Position numbers and translations under genes: made by a program. The notes below the pieces were generated by a model. That model worked only from the letters and a program-made list of their open reading frames with translations. It had not been told where the DNA came from and made no database searches. Below are positions 48,194 through 59,100 of a stretch of 64,000 nt of DNA, piece after piece (positions within the stretch are counted from its first letter, which is position 1; the number at the start of each line of letters is the position of its first letter). The stretch is from Morinoia aosen. Lineage: Eukaryota; Arthropoda; Malacostraca; Amphipoda; Talitridae. The stretch covers positions 37,259,732 to 37,323,731 of the forward strand of contig CM059572.1 of the NCBI GenBank assembly GCA_030386875.1, given 5' to 3'.

Positions 48194-48434
48194 GGTGAGC
48201 GTAGTCGTGAAAAGTTCAAAATTATTCAGCATTTAAATAAAGACTGAGTTTGCCTTCAAATCATTGATAATGCTGACGCACCTGACACAAAAATTGATAA
48301 AGCAATGAACCACGAAGTTGAAAGAACAGAAAATTTTTTGCCATTCAATCAGGAGTACTTATCCCTGATATACACTAGCCTGATTGAACAGATACAGTAC
48401 TTGGGCGAGCGGGAAATGATGAAGTTCATAATAG

Positions 48435-48790
48435 TTTATTAGTTAGTTTAAGCCTCCCTATCCTCAACAATGAGATGTAAAGAGAGGAAGGAAGAAGGCA
48501 CCATTTAGTATGGAGTTAAGGGAACGTGGAATCTATGCAGAAAGGGCACAGAAACAGAAAGCTAAGAAAGAAGTTCATGAAACAAGAAAAAGTTGAAGAA
48601 GAAAGTAGTAGGCGGTGAAAAACAGGACAGCAGTGAACCGAAAAAAGATGGTCCGTAACACAACAAAAACCTATTCTATTTTAACAAAAGAAATCCTACC
48701 TAACCTTTAGCTCGGGCCCTCACATTGTCCCCCTGGGAGCGCTAGTTCCCATAGATACAATAATTGTATCCCCCTGAGGGGTGAAGTTCA
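48435..48790 (-). repeat. Dispersed repeat family R1, copy 2
   Basis: Reverse-orientation match to 26725-27065 over its full length (GAAGGCACCATTTAGTATGG, GAACCGAAAAAAGATGGTCC, CCATAGATACAATAATTGTA). Confidence 0.82.
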
Positions 48791-49769
48791 TAATATTACG
48801 TAATTAATTATAACGAGTACTATATATCATAGAAAAACAAAAGTAAACTTAGTTTAAAGCATTCGGCAAATTATGAGCTATCTTCACAAGAAGAGATCTG
48901 TTTTGACAGCTGGCTATAATACTTGAGCAAAAAACAACATCCAAGCTCATGTTCATTTGCCCAGTAGACAATGTTACGTAGCTTCTACATTACACAAACG
49001 ACACGTGTTCCGATGAGTTCTGTAGCAGAAGCAGCATCGGGCGACATCAGAGTACACAGTACAGAACGCTTACAAAGGAGGCAGGATCCTACTACACAAA
49101 GCTCTCACCGCACCTTTCGAAATTACATGACTCGTGCTCAGTATTTTTATGCGACACGCTATCATTTAAACACTAGAATCGATTAACAATTTAAAATTAA
49201 ATTACCACGACCATCACGTAGAAACCAGCGCACACAAAGAACTATTACACGCAGCTACCGGCTGTGAAGAATGCTCTTCGGAACGACTGAAGTGACCAAA
49301 TGCCGGTTCGAACAGCCGGCTGACCACAGCCATACCAATTCCTTTTCGAAGAAGGTTACCTTCGAAGGACGTTACGTTTTATAAAGACAAAATGGAAACC
49401 TTCCGGATCGAACCGTCTCGAATTCTGTAGCCTTCGGTAGGAAACATTTGCTCCTCCGGCAGGACGTTTCAGTGAATTTTACAAATCGGGAGCATCAACT
49501 GGACATTTGACTTAGGTTGTACATAAACGCCGGTTTTCTCACTCCACGAACCAGGCAGTCGATCATCTTCCCAACTGCGAGAGACTGCTACTCGACACAC
49601 GCTTCAATGAAAGGATCTAACGCTCTTTCTAACATGCGAGAAAATCTACGCATATGTGATATGTGCCCTGACCACAACCCACACGCAAAGAAACAAGTTG
49701 AAAATAAAGTTTAAGAAACAAGATGAAAGTTGATGAAGAGAGTAATAGATATGCTGGAATTGTAATATA
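48791..49769. other. Intergenic, locally GC-richer
   Basis: 49250-49480 is richer in CG and TTCGAA words than its surroundings. I see no element or gene. Confidence 0.5.
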
Positions 49770-50345
49770 GACGCAGTTCAACAAGTTTTTTACAATGACA
49801 TAATAATATGCGGTGACCAATACTACGATTTTTTGAAACTTGAAAGGTGCGAACAAATATCTAATTTCATAAATGTTTTTCAGTCTAAATCTGTCCTTCC
49901 AATCATCACGAAGCCTACACGCGTCTTATCAGAATCTGCTACGATGCTCGATATCTTCTTGATTTATCCAACTGATTTTCTCACAGAAACAATAACTACT
50001 GACGTGTTCATTCCCGTGTTTCTTATTAAGAAAAACGTCTATTACTTCCAAGTCCCAGGCCGAAACTCAAGCCTATCGTTGCGTACATGAATTTATTTTT
50101 AGGTGCAATGGGAACTCTTCTAGAAGAATAAATGCCAACATTGGACATCCATCAACAGGACAATAATGCAATAAACATTGATGAGGAAATACTAAACTCT
50201 AGTGAAATTATAGCGTCTGTATATAACCAATATGTTGTCCGACCATCACTCCTACAACTGCATCGAAAAATAAACAAAATCCCTGGATTACTGAAGACAT
50301 CATCGTGAACAATAAAATGAAACGTCAAGCGGACGTTTCTGCACC
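49770..50345 (+). mobile_element. Decayed non-LTR retrotransposon fragment (endonuclease domain to linker)
   Basis: Translation gives DIIICGDQYYDFLKLE, then QISNFINVFQSKSVLPIITK, PTRVLSESATMLDIFL, and, after frameshifts, NKQNPWITEDIIVNNKMKRQ. ITKPTR-x-SATxxD is the C-terminal half of the LINE-type EEP endonuclease. NPWITxxI is the linker before the reverse transcriptase. Stops and frameshifts make it a pseudogene. Confidence 0.85.
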
Positions 50346-50368
50346 ATCTTGAGGATCAATACAGATTT

Positions 50369-50441
50369 AATCTAAAATAACTCCAGCATTGATGCTTATA
50401 AGCTTGGGAATAAAGAGCAAGGCGAAAATCGCTACACGTGA
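50369..50441 (+). repeat. Dispersed repeat, copy 2 (shared with 21747-21828)
   Basis: Same sequence as in REV3L intron 6. Here it is followed by a short inverted match (CGCTACACGTGATGTGTAGCG), so it may be an element end-to-end junction. Confidence 0.7.
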
Positions 50442-50697
50442 TGTGTAGCGATCTCTTTACGGGTATCAATGCTAATATTCGTGGAGAAAATTCTTACAGA
50501 GCTTTCGAAATAAATCAGGAATACATATTTTATTGGAATATTAATTACATGAGGTAATCAAGTCAAATCTTTTCTGCTACATGACTCATCTTGAGTAATT
50601 CGCAATGATTAATGACATGGATTGTAAGTCTGATCTTAATTCGTTCTAGAATATCCTGTTCACATCAAGCCCATATGAAATTAAGCATCAAATTCAA

Positions 50698-50862
50698 AGC
50701 GAACCAATTCATTGACCAGTCTAGTGTTCAACTAGGTGGGTGAAGTGAGTTAGGTTAAACAATTGTACACCTTAAAAATGCGTTGATTATGACAGGATAT
50801 CCTAGAATTCGCTGAACTTATCCGGGCCCACAAATAGCTATACTCAAATGTGACCATTGTAC
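50698..50862 (+). repeat. Repeat F3, left copy (inverted partner at 54428-54592)
   Basis: GCGAACCAATTCATTGACCA to AGCTATACTCAAATGTG matches the reverse complement of 54428-54592 with moderate divergence. A short third piece is near 47795. Confidence 0.75.
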
Positions 50863-50919
50863 AAGACTAAAGAAACATTCCACAACTATATCGCTTGTTG
50901 GAAATAAATTTTACAAAAC

Positions 50920-51070
50920 CAAGACAGCAGTGGACCGAAAAAATTGGTCAATAACAAAACGAACGACCTCGATTTCAGCAAAAAGGCCTACCTAACTCTC
51001 AGCTCGGGATCTCGCATCTTCTTCTTGGGCGCGCTAATTCTCATACATCTTGCATCTCCATGAAGGGAAC
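50920..51070 (-). repeat. Diverged R1 repeat copy
   Basis: CAGCAGTGGACCGAAAAAATT, AAAAAGGCCTACCTAACTCT and CAGCTCGGGATCTCGC follow the same order as 48600-48720. Confidence 0.65.
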
Positions 51071-51757
51071 GATGTTTGCCAGTCAGTTACCAGTAGAATG
51101 TTTTGAAATCTCCGGAATGTGAAGCGCATGAACTGCATCGCTCTCGCTAGCACTGTGGTTAACAGCCATCTCACAGGCTGGCGTTTTAGCTTCATTTGAC
51201 GATGTTCTTCTTGCTGGCTGTGCTGCCTCCAGTCCAACCTGCTTGGTTGTATTTAATACATCAAGTTCATATTACTTGACCAGCGAAAATAGAAGTAGAG
51301 ACAACAAAATTTCGATGATTACTTGTACCTGTCAATAGGAATTCTCACTTGGGTTAAAAATTGAAACAAAAGGAGTTACAAGACACTAGAAAATAGTGAT
51401 GATTAGATTAGCTATACAAGGTTACTGTCAAGGAGTGAAGCAAGATCTCCAGAATATCTTTTCCTGCTATTTCACTGTATTCAAGCATTTATTTCTCAAG
51501 TCCCTATTTCTTGAATATTGTTTTTCTGCAAAAGCATTCACTGTTATAGCACTCAATTCCAGAAACATCACCTAATTCTTCTTCCTATAAGTTTTTCTTA
51601 GCTTTACTAGACACCACTTAAATTTAGTATCAAATCTAGCTAGTGTGATGCACCAGAGCTGTCTGCCCTGTTTCAATCTCTTGTTATGCCAGTTAAAGTA
51701 AGGCTCCACTCAAACATAGCTTTTTTTCCCAGAGGTATTTAGAGTGGACACAAAAAT

Positions 51758-53032
51758 CTATTATTCCCCTTCTTCGCACTGTACTTGAAACTCAGTAACA
51801 TCACAGGCATGTTTGTCCAACTTTGCAAAACCTCATCCCCCCATTTCCCCCCTACAAGCAATACTATTTAGGCAAAATTTTCATGGTTTTCACCCATCTT
51901 TCAGTTCCTCTAGTGAGGCCCATAAAACAATTCCATCTAGCACCCATAAACCCCCATGGATCCCCTTTACTTTTGCTTAGCACTCCTCACACTCTTTTCC
52001 TTTCTAGAACAAATTGTTCTTTGACCTAAACAACTTTCAGCTACCTTCCTCCCTCATCCCTAGAACTCGTCCAATCTTTGCTCAGTGAAATTTATCAAAA
52101 ACACCTATATGTTCAGGCTTAATTTTTCTCTTTCTAAAAAGAATACCTTAAGAGCCAAGGGACTAACACTTAACCACTGAGATATTCACATCATGAGGTT
52201 TCAACAGCTTTGAAAAATCTCATCCCCTTATCCTGCAACTTAACAATGTTATTATCCAACCTAACTTCTATCCCAGACTTCATTTCTTCATACCCTCCAC
52301 TGTTGGCAATAATGTCCTAACAACATTTACATCCAATACCCAGCAACTCGTATCTCAACCCAAGACCTCAGCCTAACTTCAGTTTAAACCTCCACAGCAA
52401 TCAATCCTCATTTGGCATGTAAGAATGATAGTTTCTGAATATTTTTGTCTTAATTATCTACCAACACCAGTCCTACCTCAATCACAATTACCCTCATGTA
52501 TATCCAATGAACATGGCAATTTGGAATCCCAACAGTGAATTAGTACAAGAACAAATACACACTGTTAAACTGAAGTTGGGTTGAGATATGAGTTGCTGGG
52601 TATTGTATGTAAATGTTGGTAAGATATTATTGCCTACAGTGGTGGGTATGAAGAAATGAAGTCTAGGAATATACAGGCGTTTCTTATAAATTCCATTAAG
52701 CAAAGATTGGACGAGTTCTAGGGATGAGGGAGGAAGGTAGCTGAAAGTTTTGTAGGCCAAAGAACAATTTGTTCTAGAAAGGAAAAGAGTGTGAGGAGTG
52801 CTAAGCAAAAGTAAAGGGGATCCATGGGGGTTTATGGGTGCTAGATGGAATTGTTTTATGGGCCTCACTAGAGGAACTGAAAGATGGGTGAAAACCATGA
52901 AAATTTTGCCTAAATAGTATTGCTTGTAGGGGGGAAATGAAGGGATGAGGCTTTGCAAAGTTAGACAAACATGCCTGTGATGTTACTGAGTTTCAAGTAC
53001 AGTGTGAAGAAGGGGAATAATAGATTTTGCCT
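51758..53032 (+). repeat. Large inverted duplication (arms ~0.5-0.6 kb)
   Basis: The left arm 51758-52392 and right arm 52563-53032 are inverted copies at high identity, with a spacer of about 170 bp. The left arm has an extra segment of about 170 bp (near 52095-52262). The frames 51823-52029 (+) and 52494-52958 (-) are the same reading in the two arms. I do not recognise the peptide (contains HLSVPLVRPIKQFHLAPINP). Confidence 0.9.
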
Positions 53033-54427
53033 GTGATAATGAATGCCAATTTAAACAAACCATTTAATCAATTCTGGTCTACAAACCTGAAAATTACATG
53101 CAGCACTTGCTTGTATAGTTAATTTGAATGCATCGTGTACAATCCTCTTGAGGCAAAATTCTAAGGTAACTGATCATATTATGAAAATCACTTACCTGTT
53201 TTCAGCCTTGGATTTTTCTGAGGTGAAATTATTTCATTAAGATGAAACAGATTACAACTAACATGAGATATGGAAAGGCAATGCCGCACTGGTCATGAGA
53301 ATGAGTCTTAACTAAACAAATTCATAGGTAAAATACATCAAGTGTGGCCAGTTAAACTGAAGTTCAATACGCAACTCAAATTAGAGTACATTTTAGAGAT
53401 CAATTTAAAAAAAAAAAACAACATTAAACAGATTGTTCCTTCATTTAGTTTTCACTTAGCATTTATCAAAATTGAGTCAGTGACTGCAGACCAGTCACTG
53501 CAGTATTATGAAAATCCCCTCAGTGACCACCAGTAGGTCACGTCACACTCAAAATGGTAATTCGGCACTTGTTACATAACAAAGACAAGTTTACTTATGT
53601 TATCCCATAGAACAATTTACAGGTCTTACAGCTAAACCTTGTACAATTCAAAATTATACTAAAACATCTAAGGATACCTAATTCAAAAATGAATGAACAA
53701 AACTTCCTTTCTTCCACTTTTTTGAACAACACGTCACTGTGTTGATAATAGCAAGATATTAGTGAATCACACATCACGCCAACTCGCGAAAGCTTATTGA
53801 CAAGTGCCTAATGCACCTAGGTCCAATAATCAGAAACATTTTTCTCGCACTCTTAACCAACGTGATGCAAAAATTCTTTTCTACGCTTATAATTCTTGAA
53901 AAACTCACAGCCAACTTACAAATAAAAATGATACAAACCAAATAAAACATCAGTCGTCTTAACTCACATCGGATACACGTGTAAACAACTGCGGTATTCG
54001 GGTCGGGAGAGTGTTTTCTTAAGTGTCAGCGAAAGAAAGAGAAGATGAAGAAATTATTGAAAATCAAAAATAGCATCAAGAAAGTAAAACTAAATTTAAA
54101 AATCTATGCTAAAGAGTGTTGCATTTATTTCTTATTCTGATAACATACTTTGCATTTTTTAATAAAATTATCCTATTTTCCAATCAAAATAAATCGTCCG
54201 TAAACTTATAACTCAAATAACTTTTGCTATGGTCGTCGGCTGTCATCTTACCTATTGTATTCAATGCTTGAGCAGGCAGTTGATAGTCTTCATAACATGC
54301 ATAGTAGAGCCTAAGCCCTGGTTTTACTGTCAGTATGGCTCTTAACATTAATGGTTATGATTTATTTTTTAAACAATTTATTTAGATTTACCATAAACCA
54401 TACATCAGCAGGTTGTATCTTAAGACT
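53033..54427. other. Intergenic, no gene recognised
   Basis: It may contain the unplaced 5' end of the RING gene (for example near 54000-54060, a GC-richer stretch with an AAGATGAAG start context), but nothing supports this. Confidence 0.4.
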
Positions 54428-54592
54428 ATTACTATAAGCACATTTGAGTATAGCTACTTGTCAGCCCGAATAAGTTCAGTGACTGCAATGACATCCTTTC
54501 ATCAACGCTATTTTAATGTGAACAACGATGTTTAACTTAATTCACTTAACCTAGTTGCCCTTTCGACTGACAAATGAATTAGTTCGCTTAAG
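54428..54592 (-). repeat. Repeat F3, right copy
   Basis: Inverted partner of 50698-50862. Together they enclose the inverted duplication at 51758-53032. Confidence 0.75.
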
Positions 54593-54789
54593 ATTCGATA
54601 TTTAATTTTGAAACAATAATAAATCTATATCATTAATCATGAAAAAAAGCTTTAACTTATGTACTACAATATTCATTAAACTAAGTATTTTCTCAACATA
54701 AAAAATTGAATTCGGTAGTATTAACTATTCAAGTGCACTTAGGGCTGACTGATGAAATTGTTTTGGTCTTTTTGCATTTTGCCATGACA

Positions 54790-55070
54790 AAAGCGATAAA
54801 TAAGTGAAAAGCAGGGACCATTCAGCATGTAGTCCATAAAACGAGGATTCTATGCTCAAGATGGGCTTCTTTAGAGGATGCCCGTCGCATAGAAACATTA
54901 TGTTGAGAAGGATGAGTAAGAAAAGACAAAGACATCAAAACTGAAAAAACAAAGTGGGTGTGAATGACAGAAATACCGTAGATCCATCAATAGCTAAGAT
55001 AACTTAACAGGATCCTCCCCAGGGTATCAGTCCTCATGGTATACGATAGACAAACCTAACAAACCTGGGG
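54790..55070 (+). repeat. Dispersed repeat related to 46575-46890
   Basis: See the shared landmarks under 46575-46890. It also has ACCATTCAGCATGTAGTCC and ATAAAACGAGGATTCTATGC, similar to the R1 start, suggesting the two families are related. Confidence 0.55.
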
Positions 55071-55290
55071 GTGTGCATTTTGACATTCATGAACTTTTTA
55101 CTTGCGATAAATACTTTGTCTTCAACAGCATTTTTACAGAGATCCAATAAACTGTCACAGGCTGCGATCGTAGAATGACACCAAATGTATAAGGCAAATT
55201 TTTCTGCAATTTTCCAACTTTGTCACATTTTTTATTCGATAAAGGTAAATAAGAGAAACACTAACCGGGATTACACTAATGTGTTTTTTG

Positions 55291-55296
<6 letters not shown>

Positions 55297-55333
<37 letters not shown>

Positions 55334-55335
55334 TA
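55297..55335 (+). repeat. (TA)n microsatellite
   Basis: An alternating TA run of about 34 bp with one CATATA interruption at the right end. Confidence 0.95.
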
Positions 55336-56047
55336 AACGAAAAACTTGGAGGATATATGAAGCCCCTACAGAATTTTTTGACCTTCATTTTGGTACTATT
55401 TTGAAGTCTGTTCCAGTGATAGTTTAGCAATAAGTGTGTCCTCGGTAGTGGTCCGAAAAATGATTCCATGAGTGGTCTCTAGGCAGAACTCCAGGTCAAA
55501 CACAATACAATTTACATGACCAAGAGCGCAGAAAAATATTTCTATCTACTCAAAGCCACAGTTTAGGCTCTTCCCAAAATGAGGCATTTTCCAAATTTCT
55601 TTCAGCAATCTGAAATACTATAAAAATACAAACTAAGGTAAATTTTTTCTAATTTCATGATATTTTTGCGGTAATTCAATGTTTTTTAAGCGTTCTAGCG
55701 TCTTCTAAATGACAAAATAACGCAAAAATTGCTACTGTTAACATTAGTAAAAAACATGTGTATATAATACACACACTTTATTCCTTCTGAAGAATCAAAT
55801 GTCTTATTGTTTTGTCATTCTTAGGGCAAAATATTGATTTTACTAACTTTATAAAGAAGAAGTTCATCAAAAATGGTTCCCAACCATTTATTTACATTCA
55901 AAAAGTGTTTCACACAACACCGTTGAGACTACACACTCCAAAAAGAATAAATTATAAGAGCAAAATTCGTTGAATGATTTCTGTTTTTTTCTATTTAGAA
56001 ACTCGAACATCGAATAGTTTAGTAATGATACATTTTTCTTGTTCCAG

Positions 56048-56176
56048 TTGTCCCTGAACTGCCCCATCTGCTATGAGCCATACAACAACCAGGAGCGGCT
56101 GCCCAAGATGATGAACTGTCTGCATACGACCTGCTTGACGTGCATACATGACATGATAAAGGCCGAAACTCCCGAA
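56048..56176 (+). CDS. RING gene exon a: first six zinc ligands
   Basis: 43 codons, phase 0 at both ends. The acceptor is TTCTTGTTCCAG and the donor CCGAA/GTAAGG. It encodes LSLNCPICYEPYNNQERLPK, then MMNCLHTTCLTCIHDMIK. The sequence is GC-richer than its surroundings, supporting coding. Confidence 0.9.
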
Positions 56177-59100
56177 GTAAGGCAATACTATCGCACCTTA
56201 TTTATTTGCGTTGCTCTCGCATTGCGGGAGCTTAATCGACCAGCTTGCTATTGGGTCACAAGTGGGGAATGACTTCATCACAATTTTTAGGTACAGTGCG
56301 CGACGTTCACGCGTATAAACTGATATGTATAATTATTGTATATAATCAGAAGGGAAGCAAAAGATAAGAAAGTTTGTTCAGTGATATGAGTTCTCTTCAC
56401 CATTACTTTTTGGTTTTCTTGCTTTCTTCACAGCCCATGCCACACTCAAAGACAGCTGGGTAGGAAATCTAATTTTTACTTATTAGGATCAATAACATGC
56501 CAAGTAATCCTGAAGGCTTAAAATCGAAAATGTTGAGTAAAAATTGCAAAACTATAATGATAAAAATAGTGAAGGTAGGATAATGTTTCTTCGGAGTACT
56601 GTGATCTTTTTTGAGGTTACGATTGACCTTTATTCATTAATTATAGTGTCCTTGTCCTCAAAAATCAGTTAGACATGGCAAAAGTTTCCCTGTTCTTTTA
56701 GGAATTGAACGTTTCAAAAATTGAACGCATTCATCGTTTTCGGTAGGCTTATTAAACTTAAAAAGTGCAAAATTCAAATAAATGTAACAATTTCTAGCAC
56801 ATGTGAACGATAGTATTGCAATTTTCTGATGAAAAGAGTGATTCGTGGAATGCGTGACCACCACTCGCGCTCGCACTTAACCTCTTAACACTTCACCTTA
56901 GAACTGGATCTTTAGATAGTCGAATCCCTGCATGGAAAACGACTGAAGAGTTTTAAACCTCTGTCAAATCATGTCATACTGATAATACGTGCACCAGATA
57001 TGTTATATGTACTCCCTCTCCTAATTTTTTCCTAAGTTTACACACAGTTTAACATTTTCTCATTCCATTCATTACATCAAAAAAACAGTCAGCCAGAGTT
57101 ATGTGAGCAGAGTTATCTAGTAAATTCGATCTTCATTGGGGAAGAAGACAGCCGGAAACATATTAAATTTACAAAAGAAGCGAAAAACAAATGTTTTTCA
57201 GGCTTCTGCTGAGGTGAGGCGCGCGGGTACAGTGAGGGGAGCAACGTCAACCCAAGTGAGTGACTTCTTGCATACAAGCTCAGTGTTAAGTAGAAACAAT
57301 TAAAGGTGGAGTAATTTGCAGCTGCAATTACCTACAGAATAGTTTTTTCTGAGGCATCCACACAGACAGACAATTTTGAGGAAGCATCCAAGTCAAAAAT
57401 GTTTGTTTTCCTACTGCAAAGCAGTGGCCATATAGATAAGGAACTACATCTGAGTAATGAAGAAGTTATGCGAAAGAAGTAGATATTTATACACCATGGG
57501 CAATTTGACGATTCTTATTACAACGTCTGACAACCCAAACTATGCATAGACCTACGAAGTTACTAAAGAGGACTGACATTTATTTTAAATAAATATTTTG
57601 TAGATTGTTTTTAACATTCCTGACGGTCCAAACTACGGTGTTTATAAAGCTATAAAGTTTTTCGAAGGAATTACAGTAGAGATTTTATACAGCCTACCCC
57701 AGGGTCGGACAAATTTAAGGAGTGTTCGTCATATTTATGACAGTGCATTGCGGAAGACCAACAATGGCAGGGAAAGGGAACGGTGGTTCAGTTACTATCA
57801 CTCTCCACTGGATCTTCAATCACGAGTTCCAGAAGGACGACTTGATCGTCACTCCTGATGAACTGAAAGAAATCGTAGCCCTATTTTGAAACACCCAGGT
57901 GCATCCGACGTTTGTCCCAAAACCGAGACACGTAGATGCATCATCTATGAGACACCCATGATTAGGATGCATACCAGTGTCTCTTGACCCGATTTAGAGA
58001 TGCTCCTGTGTCTCACTAAAAGTGCTTCAGTGTCTCTTCGATGAGAGACTTGGGCTTCAGTTAGATGTATGTAGAACTTGTTTCTCACATTAAAATCTAC
58101 TAATATTAAGCGAAGCATTGCACTGCCTAGTGTGGTTGACGTCGCCATCGCCTGCAGTGTCACAGAAATTTAGGCACGTTTACGTATTCTCTGGAGAACA
58201 GCGGTATATATGCTGCTGGGAACCCCAGCTGTAGGTGATCCTGATAAAGAGCAGCGCCAGGATCTGCAATAGTCTCCAGCAGTAATAACTTGTCACTTGC
58301 ACTGAATCTTTCCCTCGGCTAAGTACGGTAGAGAATATCTGTAACCGTCAATATAAGTTATTACATTGGAATTACTGGCTACATCCTCATCATAAATTTG
58401 GATTGATACATATTATATTTACTGAACGATTATATGGCTGAAGTCAAATTTGAGGGGGGACTAAGCTATTACATCATCATTGCCAGAGCAGTATTAAGTC
58501 ATGATAGGATACCCTGTTTTACTCGCGAGCTTATTCATCTGTAGCAGTCTCGACAATTGGAAGAAAGGTCTTCTTCCAAATATTTTTGGAGGTTTTCTCG
58601 CAATGTTGAGTATCGTTCTCGCTTTACACCATCGTGTATGCGCTTATGAATCTCTTCTTCCACTTCAACGGTTTAGGAGGGTTTAGTTTTAAGTCTCGTC
58701 TGGCAAAAACTTAACTTGGATTGCAACTTAAGCTGATGATTTTGAGGAAGTACCTAAGTCAAATGCTCCATTTTCTTACAGCAACTCAGTGGGGACAAGT
58801 GTGGTATGTCGTTTGAGCGATTGGAAAGTTAGTGTAAGGTTCCATGCTTTGCACTAAACAACAATTTCCAAGAAGAGAGAAGGTCTTGAGCTTATGCGCA
58901 TAAACAAGATCTCGGAAGCGAGAAACATGAGAAATTCCTCCTTTTGCGAGTACAAAACTTCGTTTTCAAATGGTTGTTGTCTAGTATAGAAGGAAATCCT
59001 GAACGAGCTATTTTCATCTTAGGGATACATTTCACAAGGTGTTGTGCATGAGTTGTGCGGTTTTAAAAGAAACTAATTTTAGCCTTAATAGATCGGTACG

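Noticed and set aside
58501..58686. 61-codon hydrophobic frame
   Set aside because: No family signature, no splice sites in phase with the RING gene, and length expected by chance.
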